DNA of 46,661 bases from Marinobacter sp. DY40_1A1. GTDB taxonomy: Bacteria > Pseudomonadota > Gammaproteobacteria > Pseudomonadales > Oleiphilaceae. Positions 36,073 through 46,550 of this stretch are shown here, piece after piece. Numbering within the stretch: position 1 is the stretch's first letter; each line of letters starts with the position of its first letter. The stretch covers positions 1-46,661 of the forward strand of contig NZ_VCHA01000009.1 in the NCBI RefSeq assembly GCF_016597815.1. The letters run 5' to 3'. Below the pieces are notes generated by a model that was given only the letters and a program-made list of their open reading frames with translations, was not told the DNA's origin and made no database searches. Made by a program: the position numbers and the translations under genes.

Positions 36073-36558
36073 ATGGCAAAACAGGAAAATAGCGACGAAC
36101 AGGAATACAAAGCGCGGTCGGTGGCGCTGAGGTTGCTTGCTCGGCGAGAGCACAGCCGGCAGGAGTTGGCGCTGAAATTACGTCAGCGGAAGCTTGAAGC
36201 TTCTATCATCTCATTGGTTTTGGACGACTATGAAAGCGAAGGTTGGTTGGATGACAACCGGTTTGCGGATGTCTATTCCCGCCAACGAATTGATCTGGGG
36301 TATGGTCCCTTGAAAGTGCTTGCTGAGTTGCAGCAACGTGGTATCCATCAGGCGCCGGCCTGCGTCGACGAGCTTGCTGATGCGGATTGGATCCGAAATG
36401 CGCTTTTGCTGAGGGAGAAGCGTTTCGGGCTGTCGGATCTTGGCGATGACTGGGGTGAAAGGCTGCGGCAAGCCCGGTTTCTCACTCGTCGGGGGTTCAC
36501 GGCCAGCCAGGTAGAGCGCGTGTTGGAAGTCAGTGATGCGGCTGATCTTGGCTTTTAG
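36073..36558 (+). CDS. recX: RecA regulator RecX
   Basis: A 161-residue RecX protein with three-helix repeats, starting around RSVALRLLARREHSRQEL and including LDDNRFADVYSRQRI, GPLKVLAELQQRGI and RQARFLTRRGFTASQV (each a family segment). RecX caps RecA filaments and inhibits RecA ATPase and recombinase activity. The usual partner recA is not adjacent; the neighbours are a DUF349 gene and mltF. A purine-rich AGGG lies about seven bases before the ATG. No clear LexA box (CTGT-N8-ACAG) is seen in the 199 bases upstream. Confidence 0.92.
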   Translation: MAKQENSDEQEYKARSVALRLLARREHSRQELALKLRQRKLEASIISLVLDDYESEGWLDDNRFADVYSRQRIDLGYGPLKVLAELQQRGIHQAPACVDELADADWIRNALLLREKRFGLSDLGDDWGERLRQARFLTRRGFTASQVERVLEVSDAADLGF

Positions 36559-36561
36559 GTG

Positions 36562-38082
36562 CTAAAGCGTTGGCGGTATCATTCCAAGCTCAGGGGGTAG
36601 GCTAGCTCTCATGCCTGCTCCGTCTCCTGCCAGCTCTCTTGAAGAGTTTTCATTTGCGCTCTGTTCCAGACCAACAAATGGGGAGGCCGAGGCAGCTATG
36701 CTTTCCGTAGGCTCCATCATCCGGGCGAGCACGTCGTAGTACCTGCGGATATTCTGCACATAGAGAACGGGCTCATGGCCGCGGGCATACCCGTAGCGTG
36801 TCTGTTTGTACCACTCTTTTTGGGCAAGTAGTGGCAAGAATTCTTTTACATCCATCCAGCGGTCGGGGTTTTTACCGGCATTTTCGGTAAGCCTGCGGGC
36901 ATCCTCAAGGTGTCCGTAGCCAACATTGTAGGATGCCAGAGCGAACCAGGTGCGATCGGGCTCTGCTATACGCTCGGGAATTCTCCGGTGCACCATTCGG
37001 AAGTATTTGGCACCACCCTGGATGCTCTCTTCCGCGTCCAGTCGATTGTTGATGCCAATGTAGTTTGCGGTGTTGCGCGTGAGCATCATCAGCCCGCGGA
37101 CCCCGGTCGGGGAAACTGCATTAGGGCGCCAGTGTGATTCCTGGTAGCCAATAGCTGCGAGCAGTCGCCAGTCCATATTAAATATGGCGGCGTTATCTCT
37201 GAAAAGAGACTCATATGTAGGCAGTCGGTTTTCCACATGATGCATGAAGGTGCGGGCACCGACATAGTTCAGGTGATCCAGGTGGCCATAAAAACGCTCT
37301 GAAAGCTGAGCGGTGATGCCGTTAGCCTGCATTTTTTCGATAAATGCTTTCGCTGCATTCACCAACGAGTCGTCCTGGCTCGCCGGAAGTAACCATGCCA
37401 GTTCGCTGGCATCGCCAAGTGCAAACGCTTGTTTGACCTGGGGAAAAAAGACGTGGTTCAGCTCCAGTTCATTGGATGAGACTACGGCGTAGGAGAGCTC
37501 GCCAGTTTCAACGCGCGCAAGAATACCGGCAGCGTCCAGCCCCGGGTGAACCTGCCAGGATACGCCTGGTGCACTGTTCGTATGGGCTTGAAGCTGATAC
37601 TCATGATTGCTGTCAGGCACCAGGTGAAGCAGCTGCCCCGCCAGGTCAGCGAGTGATTCGGGCCGCTCCACATCGCGATTATAAACAACGACTGATTGCG
37701 CCATGATGCCGGTAGGGAGTGTCTTGTACTGGCCTTCAAAAAGCGGTTGCGCTGAAAGGCCTGCCAGCCCGATGTGTGCAAAATCACGGGAAAGTACGGA
37801 AAGAATTTCGGTGTTATCTTCTGCAACCCGGAGGCGGAGCTCGACTCCCAATTCGTCGGCAAAGAGTTTGGCCAGTTCGTAATCATAGCCTGTGGGGCCT
37901 TCACGCCCCTCGTAATAGATAGAAGGCGCAACCCGGGTAATAACGTGCAGAACTCCCTCGTTACGGATTTCCTGCAGGGTGCTCGGCTGGCTGCACCCGG
38001 CGAGAGCGAGCAGGGCCAGTGTGCAGGCGAGGAACGATCTGTAAGCCGTTGCTGCATTGTATACAGTCAGAATTCTTGGCAA
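36562..38082 (-). CDS. mltF: Membrane-bound lytic murein transglycosylase F
   Basis: A 506-residue lipoprotein with lipobox LALAGC (lipidated C30). The N-terminal regulatory domain resembles an amino-acid binding protein (about 40-270; GYDYELAKLFADELGVEL). The C-terminal SLT domain has catalytic E315 in IGYQESHWRP followed by SPTGVRGLMML. MltF cleaves glycan strands to 1,6-anhydro-muropeptides. The gene is divergent from purL, a pairing also seen in Pseudomonas. Its end is three bases from recX. Confidence 0.95.
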   Translation of the reverse strand: MPRILTVYNAATAYRSFLACTLALLALAGCSQPSTLQEIRNEGVLHVITRVAPSIYYEGREGPTGYDYELAKLFADELGVELRLRVAEDNTEILSVLSRDFAHIGLAGLSAQPLFEGQYKTLPTGIMAQSVVVYNRDVERPESLADLAGQLLHLVPDSNHEYQLQAHTNSAPGVSWQVHPGLDAAGILARVETGELSYAVVSSNELELNHVFFPQVKQAFALGDASELAWLLPASQDDSLVNAAKAFIEKMQANGITAQLSERFYGHLDHLNYVGARTFMHHVENRLPTYESLFRDNAAIFNMDWRLLAAIGYQESHWRPNAVSPTGVRGLMMLTRNTANYIGINNRLDAEESIQGGAKYFRMVHRRIPERIAEPDRTWFALASYNVGYGHLEDARRLTENAGKNPDRWMDVKEFLPLLAQKEWYKQTRYGYARGHEPVLYVQNIRRYYDVLARMMEPTESIAASASPFVGLEQSANENSSRELAGDGAGMRASLPPELGMIPPTL

Positions 38083-38362
38083 GTCCCTGTTCTCCGTTAC
38101 CGCTGGATCAACGGGATGCGCCCAAACAGGCTGGCGGCATCCGGTGTCTTGGTGCGTGTGGTCTCCATGTCCACTAGCTAATGATCCCTGTTGCAGCCAA
38201 AGGGGTCAATCAGGCTGATCAATTACTGCGCAAAATAATGTCAAATCTATGCGAATCGAATAAGCTTCCCAGCGCTGTATCCCGGCAGAGCTTTCAAGTA
38301 TCATATGCGCCTTCTCAGAATGCACCCGGACTTCCCCGTTTCGCGCGATACAGGTTGATATC

Positions 38363-41300
38363 ATGCTTGAACTTCGCGGCGCTCCCGCGCTTTCACCATT
38401 TCGTTCCCATAAACTGTACGCCAGAATTCAGGCCATTGTGCCTGAGATTGAGCATGTTTATGCCGAGTTTATGCACTTTGTGGATCTGGAGGGCGTGCTT
38501 TCTGATTCCGAGCAGGCCATCCTTGATCGGCTGCTGACTTATGGCCCCAGCGTACCCGCTGAAGAGCCAGATGGTGTGCTTTTTCTCGTTGTGCCGCGCC
38601 CGGGAACCTTGTCTCCCTGGTCCAGTAAGGCAACGGATATTGCGCGCAACTGCGGTTTGCGACAGATTCAGCGCATAGAGCGCGGCACGGCCTTCTATAT
38701 CAAATCGAGTAAAAAGCTTGGTCTCGACCAGCGCGAGAAGGTTGCAGCGCTGCTGCATGATCGCATGACCCAGACAGTCTTCCATGAAATGGGTGGTGCA
38801 CAGTTGCTGTTCAATCGAGAAGAGCCGCGCCCTCTGGAGCGAGTTTCAGTATTGGCTGGCGGTCGAGCTGCGCTGGTAGAAGCAAACAGACGCCTCGGGC
38901 TTGCGCTGGCCGATGACGAAATCGATTATCTTGTGAAGTCCTTTGTCTGCCTCGAGCGGGATCCTACCGATGTAGAACTCATGATGTTTGCTCAGGCAAA
39001 CTCTGAGCATTGCCGCCACAAAATATTCAATGCCTCCTGGGATATTGACGGTGAGGGCCAGGAAAAGTCGCTGTTTGCCATGATTCGTAACACCTATGAG
39101 ATGAACAGCGAAGGTGTGCTCTCTGCCTATAAGGATAACGCTTCGGTTATTCAGGGAAGTCGAGGTGGTCGTTTCTTCCCGGATCCGGTAACAGGTATTT
39201 ACGAATATAATCAGGAAGACATCCACATTCTTATGAAGGTGGAGACCCATAACCACCCAACGGCCATTGCCCCTGCGGCTGGCGCGGCAACCGGCTCCGG
39301 CGGTGAAATCCGCGATGAGGGCGCAACCGGTCGCGGTTCCAAACCGAAGGCGGGGTTGACGGGGTTCACCGTCTCCAACCTCAACATGCCAGATGATCCC
39401 CAGCCCTGGGAAATCAATTACGGCAAGCCTGAGCGGATAGCCTCCGCTCTGGATATCATGATTGAAGGCCCCATTGGCGGCGCCGCATTCAATAACGAGT
39501 TTGGCCGCCCCAATATCGCAGGCTATTTCCGTACATTTGAAGAGAAAGTTGCCGGCCCTGCGGGTGATGAAGTACGGGGCTACCACAAGCCCATCATGAT
39601 CGCCGGTGGCCTTGGAAATATCCGCGCAGAACATGTTGAAAAAGGTGAGATACCTGTAGGCGCCAAACTCATTGTGTTGGGTGGCCCTTCCATGCTTATC
39701 GGTCTTGGAGGCAGTGCTGCCTCCTCTATGGACTCCGGCTCCAGTAACGAGAACCTCGACTTTGCATCCGTGCAGCGTGACAACCCGGAAATGGAACGGC
39801 GTTGTCAGGAAGTGATCGACCGCTGCTGGCAGATGGGCGAGCAAAACCCGCTCTGCTTCATCCATGACGTTGGCGCCGGTGGTCTTTCTAACGCCATGCC
39901 TGAATTGGTGAAGGACGGCGGCCGTGGCGGAAAGTTTGAGTTGCGGGATATTCCCAGCGATGAGCCTGGTATGTCGCCATTGGAAATCTGGTGTAACGAG
40001 TCTCAGGAACGGTATGTCATGGCGGTGGCTCCCGAAAATCTGGAGCTTTTCGACGCGCTGTGTCGTCGTGAGCGCTGCCCGTATGCCGTGATTGGAGAGG
40101 CGACGGAAGCCCATCATCTCGAGTTGAGCGATTCCTATTTTAACGACAAGCCTGTTGATCTTCCGATGGATGTGCTTTTCGGTAAGCCGCCCCGTATGCA
40201 CCGGAGTATTAACAGAACATCGTTCAGCAAGCCGTTGTTTGACTCCACCCAGATTGATCTGAATGAGGCCATTCGCAGAGTTCTGAGGCTGCCTTCAGTG
40301 GGCTCCAAGAGCTTCCTGATCACCATAGGTGACCGCACGATTACCGGGCTTGTTGCTCGGGACCAGATGGTTGGTCCATGGCAGGTGCCTGTCAGTGATG
40401 TTGCGGTTACGGCAAGCTCTTTTGATGTTCTGACGGGTGAAGCCATGGCCATGGGCGAACGTACACCGATCGCAACCATTGATGCGCCCGCATCAGGTCG
40501 GATGGCTGTAGGCGAAGCCATTACAAACCTGGCAGCAGCCGCAATTGGCAAATTATCAGACATTCGCTTGTCGGCTAACTGGATGTCAGCCGCAGGCCAC
40601 CCGGGAGAGGACGAGAACCTCTACGAAACAGTTCGAGCAGTTGGCATGGAGTTGTGCCCCGAGCTGGGGATAACCATTCCTGTAGGCAAGGACTCCATGT
40701 CCATGAAGACGGTTTGGGAAGAGGATAACGGCGAACAGAAGAGTGTAACCGCGCCTCTCTCGTTGATTGTCAGTGGTTTTGCACCGGTTACCGATGTTTC
40801 TCGCACCCTTACGCCCCAGTTGATAACGGATGCTGGAGACACAGATCTGATTCTTGTGGATCTGGGCGCTGGGCAGAATCGGTTAGGTGGGTCGGCTTTG
40901 GCTCAAGTTTACCGTCAGGTCGGAGCTGTGGCACCTGATCTCGACGATCCGGAAGATATCAAAGCTTTTTTTGCTGTTATTCAGGGATTGAACGCCGACG
41001 ACAAGCTACTGGCCTATCACGACCGCTCTGATGGCGGATTGTTTGTGACTCTTGCTGAAATGAGTTTTGCCGGCCGCACCGGTATAGATATCAAACTGGA
41101 TGGATTGACAGACGACGCCAGTCAGATTGTCCGCGAGTTGTTCAATGAAGAATTGGGCGCAGTTATTCAGGTGCGCAGGGATGATACGGATTTCGTTCTA
41201 CAGCAGTTTTCAGCGGCTGGCTTGGGGGACCACGTCAGTGTTGTGGGCACATTGAGTGATCAGGATCGCCTGCGATTGTCCTTTGAAGGTGAAATGGTTG

Positions 41301-42268
41301 CAGATGATGCGCGAGTGGATCTACAGCGCCTGTGGTCTGAGACCAGTTATCGCATTCAGTCCCTGAGGGATAACGCAGATTGTGCGCAGGAAGAGTTTGA
41401 TAATCTGCTTGATGCGGATAACCCTGGGCTTCATGCCGAGCTCACCTATGATGTGAACGAGGATGTTGCTGCGCCTTATATCAACAAGGGAATTCGCCCG
41501 AGAGTTGCTGTCTTGCGTGAGCAGGGTGTTAACGGGCAGGTTGAGATGGCCGCTGCATTTGATAGGGCTGGTTTTGAGTCTGTCGATGTGCACATGAGCG
41601 ATCTGCTATCCGGACGAGTGAATCTCGAGACGTTTAATAGTCTCGTGGCTTGTGGCGGGTTCTCATACGGGGATGTGCTGGGTGCCGGTGAAGGTTGGGC
41701 AAAGTCCATTCTGTTCAACGACCGTGTTCGTGATCAGTTTGCCGCTTTCTTCAACCGCCAGGACACTCTCGCGCTGGGTGTTTGTAATGGTTGCCAGATG
41801 TTGTCCAATCTGCACGAATTGATTCCGGGCAGCGAAGGCTGGCCACGTTTCGTTCGTAACCAGTCGGAGCAGTTCGAGGCACGGTTGGCGATGGTTGAAG
41901 TAATGTCGTCACCTTCAGCATTCCTGGAAGAAATGGCAGGTTCGCGTATGCCAATAGCGGTCGCTCATGGTGAAGGGCGGGTAGAGTTTTCCGGTAGTGC
42001 TTCTGCTTCAGAGCTCGCAGAAAGTGAGCGGGTAGTGCTACGCTTCGTGGATAACCGGGGTCAGGCGACGATGCGTTATCCTTATAATCCAAATGGCTCG
42101 CAAGATGGCATAGCGGGGGCAACTACTCGGGATGGTCGTATTACCATTATGATGCCTCACCCTGAACGAGTGTTCCGCGCTGCCCAACACTCATGGCGAC
42201 CCGCGGATTGGCAGGAAGACGGTTCCTGGATTCGCATGTTCCGAAATGCCAGACGCTGGTTTAGCTGA
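38363..42268 (+). CDS. purL: Phosphoribosylformylglycinamidine synthase
   Basis: A 1301-residue single-chain PurL, close to E. coli (1295). Starts [13 protein letters not shown]. The synthetase core includes the phosphate loop HNHPTAIAP (about 296) and two duplicated halves. The glutaminase domain at the C-terminus has nucleophile C1141 in LGVCNGCQM and a [11 protein letters not shown]is-Glu pair. It makes FGAM from FGAR, ATP and glutamine in purine synthesis. No PurR-like palindrome was seen in the 280-base gap to mltF. A 451-codon antisense frame (38846-40201) is a shadow of its codons. Confidence 0.98.
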   Translation: MLELRGAPALSPFRSHKLYARIQAIVPEIEHVYAEFMHFVDLEGVLSDSEQAILDRLLTYGPSVPAEEPDGVLFLVVPRPGTLSPWSSKATDIARNCGLRQIQRIERGTAFYIKSSKKLGLDQREKVAALLHDRMTQTVFHEMGGAQLLFNREEPRPLERVSVLAGGRAALVEANRRLGLALADDEIDYLVKSFVCLERDPTDVELMMFAQANSEHCRHKIFNASWDIDGEGQEKSLFAMIRNTYEMNSEGVLSAYKDNASVIQGSRGGRFFPDPVTGIYEYNQEDIHILMKVETHNHPTAIAPAAGAATGSGGEIRDEGATGRGSKPKAGLTGFTVSNLNMPDDPQPWEINYGKPERIASALDIMIEGPIGGAAFNNEFGRPNIAGYFRTFEEKVAGPAGDEVRGYHKPIMIAGGLGNIRAEHVEKGEIPVGAKLIVLGGPSMLIGLGGSAASSMDSGSSNENLDFASVQRDNPEMERRCQEVIDRCWQMGEQNPLCFIHDVGAGGLSNAMPELVKDGGRGGKFELRDIPSDEPGMSPLEIWCNESQERYVMAVAPENLELFDALCRRERCPYAVIGEATEAHHLELSDSYFNDKPVDLPMDVLFGKPPRMHRSINRTSFSKPLFDSTQIDLNEAIRRVLRLPSVGSKSFLITIGDRTITGLVARDQMVGPWQVPVSDVAVTASSFDVLTGEAMAMGERTPIATIDAPASGRMAVGEAITNLAAAAIGKLSDIRLSANWMSAAGHPGEDENLYETVRAVGMELCPELGITIPVGKDSMSMKTVWEEDNGEQKSVTAPLSLIVSGFAPVTDVSRTLTPQLITDAGDTDLILVDLGAGQNRLGGSALAQVYRQVGAVAPDLDDPEDIKAFFAVIQGLNADDKLLAYHDRSDGGLFVTLAEMSFAGRTGIDIKLDGLTDDASQIVRELFNEELGAVIQVRRDDTDFVLQQFSAAGLGDHVSVVGTLSDQDRLRLSFEGEMVADDARVDLQRLWSETSYRIQSLRDNADCAQEEFDNLLDADNPGLHAELTYDVNEDVAAPYINKGIRPRVAVLREQGVNGQVEMAAAFDRAGFESVDVHMSDLLSGRVNLETFNSLVACGGFSYGDVLGAGEGWAKSILFNDRVRDQFAAFFNRQDTLALGVCNGCQMLSNLHELIPGSEGWPRFVRNQSEQFEARLAMVEVMSSPSAFLEEMAGSRMPIAVAHGEGRVEFSGSASASELAESERVVLRFVDNRGQATMRYPYNPNGSQDGIAGATTRDGRITIMMPHPERVFRAAQHSWRPADWQEDGSWIRMFRNARRWFS

Positions 42269-42292
42269 TGGACTGATCGGTTGAAAGACTGG

Positions 42293-42347
42293 AAAACCGG
42301 CTTTGGTGAGCCTCAAAAGGGAGGGCTTTCCGGAGCCGGTTTTTTTG
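42293..42347 (+). terminator. Rho-independent terminator of purL
   Basis: AAAACCGGCT (42293-42302) pairs with AGCCGGTTTT (42334-42343) around a longer loop, and a run of T follows to 42347. It lies 24 bases after the purL stop. Confidence 0.85.
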
Positions 42348-42639
42348 TGCCTGAATTTTGAGTGTTTTGGGTTTATCAAGCGAATAATGCGGATATATTG
42401 GAAAAAAACTCCTTGACTCATTATGTTTATGCACATTGCGAGCTAAGTCTTGTGCATTCTGTGAACAATGCAGAGCGTAGGCGTTCAGTGTTTGTACAAA
42501 AGCTGTAACCCATTGAAATGTAGCGGTTTAATGAATCAGGTGAATTTGTCGCCAATTTAACGGGAGTGCAGTAATTACGGGGTTTATAGAGGTGTTCCCC
42601 AAAACTTTCCCCAGAGTTATCCACAGAATCTGTGGGTAA
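42348..42639. other. AT-rich spacer with DnaA boxes
   Basis: This spacer contains no gene I can support. Two exact DnaA boxes (TTATNCACA) occur on the plus strand: TTATGCACA 42427-42435 and TTATCCACA 42617-42625. One-mismatch copies on the minus strand are at 42460-42468 (TTGTTCACA) and 42631-42639 (TTACCCACA); a two-mismatch copy is at 42451-42459. The flanking sequence is AT-rich. It could be a DnaA-titration or DnaA-controlled region; it is unlikely to be oriC because dnaA and rpmH are absent. Confidence 0.45.
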
Positions 42640-42690
42640 GTGTCTAAACCATTAATCTGTACAAAAAATATCCTGCTCAAAGGAGGTTTC

Positions 42691-43002
42691 ATGTATAAAA
42701 TATGCTATTTCGTGCCGGAGACACATTTGGAAAAAACCAAACAGGCACTCTTCGATATCGGGGCAGGGCGCATAGGGGATTACGATTCGTGCGCCTGGCA
42801 GTGCAGGGGGCAGGGACAGTTCCGCCCTCTTGAGGGTAGCAATCCTTTTTTGGGGGAAAGTGGGGCGCTGAAGGTTGTGGATGAGTTCAAGGTAGAGCTG
42901 GTTTGCACCGATGAACTAATCCGTAAAGCGGTTGCGGCGCTCAAGCAGGCCCATCCCTATGAAGAGCCTGCTTACGAGATTTATCGCATGGAAATATTAT
43001 AG
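42691..43002 (+). CDS. NIF3/CutA-like (YqfO C-terminal type) protein
   Basis: A 103-residue protein beginning YKICYFVPETHLEKTKQALF, with GAGRIGDYDSCAW, GQFRPLEGSNPFLG and the ending HPYEEPAYEIYRM. This is the insert/CutA-like ferredoxin-fold domain found inside YqfO/NIF3 proteins and as short stand-alone proteins. Its function is unknown. A perfect AAAGGAGG (42679-42686) four bases upstream fixes the ATG at 42691; the frame open from 42640 is excluded. The last six bases overlap the convergent Nudix gene. Confidence 0.88.
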   Translation: MYKICYFVPETHLEKTKQALFDIGAGRIGDYDSCAWQCRGQGQFRPLEGSNPFLGESGALKVVDEFKVELVCTDELIRKAVAALKQAHPYEEPAYEIYRMEIL

Positions 43003-43560
43003 ATCGTCTTTGCTTCGGGTCGCGGCGATAGGGCGCCGGATATCACGTATGTGCACACCGAAAGAGTCGTTCTTCAGGTCATCCAGAAACAGTTCCAGGG
43101 TTTTTCGCACAGTCGGGAAGGAAATATCGCCCCAGGGAATTTCGTCCACAGCAAACAGGCGGGTTTCAAGGGACTCCTCACCAGCACCAAAGTTCCCGTT
43201 TTTTAGTGTCGCGCGATAGAACATGTGAACCTGGTTTATGTGCGGAACATCGATAATGGAATAAAGGCCGTCTATATTAACTTCGGCCAGTGCCTCTTCC
43301 AGCGTCTCGCGCTCGGCCGCTTCAACGGTTGTTTCGGCATTTTCCATGTATCCCGCCGGAAGGGTCCAGTACCCGTAGCGAGGTTCAATTGCTCGACGGC
43401 AAAGAAGGATCTTTCCCTCCCATACTGGCACTGTACCCGCGATGATGCGTGGGTTTTGATAGTGTATTGTGCTGCAGTTGATGCACACATAGCGGTGGCG
43501 GTTGTCGCCTTCGGGGATGCGCTGTTTAACCGGATGGCCGCATGTGCTGCAGTACTTCAT
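42997..43560 (-). CDS. Nudix hydrolase with N-terminal zinc ribbon
   Basis: A 187-residue protein. Residues 1-32 form a four-cysteine zinc ribbon (CSTCGHPV and CINCSTI, preceded by a Lys/Tyr pair). The Nudix box GYMENAETTVEAAERETLEEA (about 70-90, given as GYMENAETTVEAAER and ETLEEA) has the GX5EX7REUXEE core. This resembles NudC/ADP-ribose-type pyrophosphatases with a ribbon, but the substrate is not known. The end overlaps the NIF3/CutA-like gene by six bases. Confidence 0.88.
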   Translation of the reverse strand: MKYCSTCGHPVKQRIPEGDNRHRYVCINCSTIHYQNPRIIAGTVPVWEGKILLCRRAIEPRYGYWTLPAGYMENAETTVEAAERETLEEALAEVNIDGLYSIIDVPHINQVHMFYRATLKNGNFGAGEESLETRLFAVDEIPWGDISFPTVRKTLELFLDDLKNDSFGVHIRDIRRPIAATRSKDDL

Positions 43561-43656
43561 ATTTTTCCCCGTATACTTGAATTCAGCGAATGTTAAGTTT
43601 AATGATCGTTGCTACTGCTGTCTCATTCAACACCAGATTTGTTCAGGAGTTCCGGT

Positions 43657-44238
43657 TTGCGTGATTTACTTGTACAGCGTTTAACGGGCTATGCGCCTCA
43701 GAAGCTCGATCTGAACTATACCGAAGCAGGCATCCTTGTGCCGGTTACTGACGATCTTGGTAATCCTGAAATGATATTTACGCTGCGTTCTACAAATTTG
43801 AGCACTCACCGCGGTCAGGTTGCCTACCCCGGGGGGAAGCGGGATCCCGGAGATTTATCGTTGGCCGCGACGGCGCTGCGGGAAACCCATGAAGAGATTG
43901 GTCTGCCACCAGATCAGGTGGAAATCATTTCACCGCTGAGCCAAGTGATGTCACGTCACGGGATACTTGTCTCTCCTTACGTTGGTGTTGTGCCTGTGGA
44001 GTATCCGTTGGAACCAAATCCCGGCGAGATTGATAGCGTCTTTCGAGTGCCTCTTTCTTTCTTTCTGGAAGACAGGCGCGAACGTACAGATGCGATACCG
44101 TTTCAGGACCAAACAATTCATGTGCCTTGTTATCGGTGGGAGCGATATCAAATCTGGGGCTTGTCTGCTGTGGTTCTGGTCGATTTTTTAAATGCTGTGT
44201 ACGATGCTGATATCGATTTGCTCAAACCCCGAACATAA
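43657..44238 (+). CDS. CoA pyrophosphatase-type Nudix hydrolase (NudL-like)
   Basis: A 193-residue Nudix protein. The box is [25 protein letters not shown], given here as [10 protein letters not shown] and [11 protein letters not shown], preceded by [12 protein letters not shown], which is the UPF0035 signature of CoA pyrophosphatases. Members split CoA to 3',5'-ADP and phosphopantetheine. The start is TTG 43657 because AGGAG (43645-43649) lies seven bases upstream; the longer TTG frame from 43609 has no such site. The gamma-carbonic-anhydrase-like gene follows by 13 bases. Confidence 0.9.
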   Translation: MRDLLVQRLTGYAPQKLDLNYTEAGILVPVTDDLGNPEMIFTLRSTNLSTHRGQVAYPGGKRDPGDLSLAATALRETHEEIGLPPDQVEIISPLSQVMSRHGILVSPYVGVVPVEYPLEPNPGEIDSVFRVPLSFFLEDRRERTDAIPFQDQTIHVPCYRWERYQIWGLSAVVLVDFLNAVYDADIDLLKPRT

Positions 44239-44251
44239 TAAGGAAAATAGA

Positions 44252-44779
44252 ATGCTCTATGAGTTGGATGGCCGTGCCCCGGTGTTGAAAGGCAGTAGTC
44301 AGTTTGTAGCAGACAATGCGACGGTGATTGGCAATGTGGAGCTTCACGAAAAAAGTAGTGTCTGGTTCAACGTGGTGATCCGTGGAGATAACGAGCTTAT
44401 TACGATTGGACCAGAGACAAACGTTCAGGATGGCTCTGTTCTCCACACGGATCCGGGTATCCCGCTGACGCTAGGGCGGGGTGTTACAGTTGGTCATAAA
44501 ACCATGCTTCACGGTTGTGAGGTTGGGGACTATTCACTGATCGGTATCAATGCGGTTGTTTTGAATGGTGCCAAGATCGGAAAGTACTGCCTTATTGGTG
44601 CGAACACCCTTATCCCTGAAGGAATGGTTGTTCCGGACGGCTCATTGGTGGTTGGGTCGCCGGGAAAAATCAAAAGGGAACTCACCGAGCAACAAAAGAA
44701 GATGCTCGAACTCAGTGCCGCGCACTATGTACACAATGCAAGCCGTTATATGAAAAGCTTGAAGCCTGTAAAAAACTGA
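44252..44779 (+). CDS. Gamma-carbonic-anhydrase-like hexapeptide-repeat protein
   Basis: A 175-residue left-handed beta-helix protein with repeated hexapeptide units (VIGNVEL, SVWFNVV, LITIGP and so on). The three zinc histidines H65 (VLHTDPG), H82 and H87 ([12 protein letters not shown]) are all present. Such YrdA/PaaY-like proteins have weak or no carbonic anhydrase activity in many species. AAGGA seven bases before ATG 44252 fixes the start. The upstream Nudix gene and downstream DUF1289 gene are on the same strand, so an operon is likely. Confidence 0.93.
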   Translation: MLYELDGRAPVLKGSSQFVADNATVIGNVELHEKSSVWFNVVIRGDNELITIGPETNVQDGSVLHTDPGIPLTLGRGVTVGHKTMLHGCEVGDYSLIGINAVVLNGAKIGKYCLIGANTLIPEGMVVPDGSLVVGSPGKIKRELTEQQKKMLELSAAHYVHNASRYMKSLKPVKN

Positions 44780-44791
44780 GATGAATTTGTT

Positions 44792-44974
44792 ATGGCTGTT
44801 GAGGATAAAGTTCGATCGCCCTGCGTGAGTATATGCGCTCTTGATGAGCGGGATGTATGTATAGGGTGTCAGCGCACCAGTGATGAGATCCTGAGCTGGA
44901 CATCAATGACCAACTGCGAGCGTAAAGCTGTGCTTGTGAAAGTCGCTGAGCGGGAGCGGGAAGTGGCGCTTTAA
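44792..44974 (+). CDS. DUF1289 small cysteine protein
   Basis: A 60-residue protein with the family pattern SPCVSICALDERDVCIGC (cysteines near 11, 15, 23 and 26), suggesting a metal or Fe-S site, followed by DEILSW. DUF1289 has no assigned function. It begins 12 bases after the gamma-carbonic-anhydrase-like stop and lies before purT, same direction. The ribosome site is weak. Confidence 0.85.
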   Translation: MAVEDKVRSPCVSICALDERDVCIGCQRTSDEILSWTSMTNCERKAVLVKVAEREREVAL

Positions 44975-45028
44975 CTGAACGCAAAAAGGATGCCTGAGAG
45001 ATTTCAGGTACTTGCAGGAGGATCTGGT

Positions 45029-46225
45029 TTGAATGAAGTAGGGAATGTAACGCTGGGCACGCCACTTAAAGCAAACGCTTTTAAGGTATTGCTGTGTGGC
45101 TCAGGTGAGCTTGGCAAAGAAGTGGCGATAGAGTTGCAGAGGTATGGGGTTGAGGTAATTGCAGCAGACCGTTACCCGAACGCCCCCGCCATGCAGGTGG
45201 CTCATCGTAGCCACGTAATAGATATGTTGGATGCGCAGGCTTTAAGGAACATAGTCGAGATTGAAGAACCCGACCTCATTGTGCCCGAAATCGAAGCCAT
45301 TGCGACAGCTGAATTGATCAAGCTTGAGCAGGAAGGTTATAGGGTAATACCTTCCGCAAGGGCAGCCCACCTGACTATGAACAGGGAAGGGATTCGGCGC
45401 CTGGCTGCAGAAGAGCTGGGAGTGAAAACGTCGCCTTACCGGTTTGTTGACACAAAAGAGGCATTCCTGGAAGCGGTTGAGGCGATAGGAATGCCCCTCG
45501 TTGTTAAGCCGGTAATGAGTTCCTCTGGTAAAGGGCAGAGTACGGTTAGCGATGAAAGTGAGATTGACGCCGCTTGGGAGTACGCGCAAACAGGCGGTCG
45601 TGCGGGAAAGGGTAGGGTTATTGTTGAAGGCTTTGTGACCTTTGATTATGAAATAACCCTGCTGACCGTCAGGCACTCCGGCGGCGTTAGCTTCTGCGAG
45701 CCTATAGGGCACCGCCAGGAAGAGGGCGATTACCGTGAATCCTGGCAGCCGCAGCCCATGTCGGCTAAAGCACTGGAGCGTTCGCGTGACGTTGCTTTAA
45801 AAATCACCGAGAATCTGGGTGGCTATGGGGTATACGGAGTGGAGTTGTTCATACGCGGGGACGACGTGTATTTCTCAGAGGTGTCTCCCCGGCCCCATGA
45901 TACTGGTCTTGTTACGCTGGTATCTCAGGATTTGTCGGAGTTTGCTTTGCATGCAAGAGCCATACTCGGATTGCCGGTTCCGGTTATTCGGCAGCAGGGT
46001 CCTTCTGCGTCAGCAGTAATTTTGCCAGAAGGGAATTCCTCATCTGTAGCCTTCAGCGGGTTGAGCGTAGCGCTTGCAGAGCCGGATGTGCAGTTAAGGC
46101 TTTTTGGTAAGCCTGAACTCGTGGGGCGTCGGCGGATGGGTGTTGCTCTGGCACAAGGGGCCACTATAGAAGAGGCAAAGGCCAAAGCAATCGCTGCAGT
46201 TAGGGCGGTCGAGGTTCGTCTGTAA
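45029..46225 (+). CDS. purT: Formate-dependent phosphoribosylglycinamide formyltransferase
   Basis: A 398-residue ATP-grasp enzyme that makes formyl-GAR from GAR, formate and ATP in purine synthesis. Recognised segments include [52 protein letters not shown] and [11 protein letters not shown]. The start is TTG 45029: AGGAGG (45016-45021) lies seven bases upstream and the family start fits, whereas the ATG at 44990 would add 13 non-homologous residues. It follows DUF1289 by 54 bases and precedes the rRNA control region. Confidence 0.96.
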   Translation: MNEVGNVTLGTPLKANAFKVLLCGSGELGKEVAIELQRYGVEVIAADRYPNAPAMQVAHRSHVIDMLDAQALRNIVEIEEPDLIVPEIEAIATAELIKLEQEGYRVIPSARAAHLTMNREGIRRLAAEELGVKTSPYRFVDTKEAFLEAVEAIGMPLVVKPVMSSSGKGQSTVSDESEIDAAWEYAQTGGRAGKGRVIVEGFVTFDYEITLLTVRHSGGVSFCEPIGHRQEEGDYRESWQPQPMSAKALERSRDVALKITENLGGYGVYGVELFIRGDDVYFSEVSPRPHDTGLVTLVSQDLSEFALHARAILGLPVPVIRQQGPSASAVILPEGNSSSVAFSGLSVALAEPDVQLRLFGKPELVGRRRMGVALAQGATIEEAKAKAIAAVRAVEVRL

Positions 46226-46322
46226 GCGGGATGATAAGGCCCCGGTTCATCTATGAAAGTGCTAAAGTGGACCTTGAGATCGGCGTGACAGGGATAAAGT
46301 CATAAAAAGTTGCATTGCACCG

Positions 46323-46350
46323 TTGACACCCGCGCCAAGCTCTGTAGAAT
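46323..46350 (+). promoter_or_regulatory. rRNA promoter P1
   Basis: TTGACA (46323-46328), 16-base spacer and TAGAAT (46345-46350), followed by GCGC, a G+C-rich discriminator typical of growth-rate and stringent control. Confidence 0.85.
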
Positions 46351-46451
46351 GCGCATCTCTTTCGAGGAGAGCACAGTTGAGAGGCTTCCCGAGCAAAGAG
46401 TAACCACTTGAATAAATTGAAGATTTTTAAATGCTTTCTTCGAGCAAGTGG

Positions 46452-46479
46452 TTGACAAGATGAGTAAACGCTGTAGAAT
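46452..46479 (+). promoter_or_regulatory. rRNA promoter P2
   Basis: TTGACA (46452-46457), 16-base spacer and TAGAAT (46474-46479). The upstream 40 bases are AT-rich and resemble an UP element. Confidence 0.85.
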
Positions 46480-46550
46480 GGCTCATCTAGTTTAAGAAGT
46501 GACAGTTTGATTCGAAAAGGTTCATTTTTAACTTCTCTCGAATTAAACGG

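Noticed and set aside
38083..38362. PurR-type operator before purL
   Set aside because: No 16-bp ACGCAAAC/GTTTGCGT-like palindrome was found in the divergent gap.
38846..40201. 451-codon open frame on the minus strand inside purL
   Set aside because: The purL frame on the other strand carries unambiguous enzyme motifs throughout, and the antisense product resembles no family.
42348..42690. Chromosomal oriC
   Set aside because: DnaA boxes are present but no dnaA, dnaN, rpmH or gidA lies nearby and no array of 13-mer repeats is visible.
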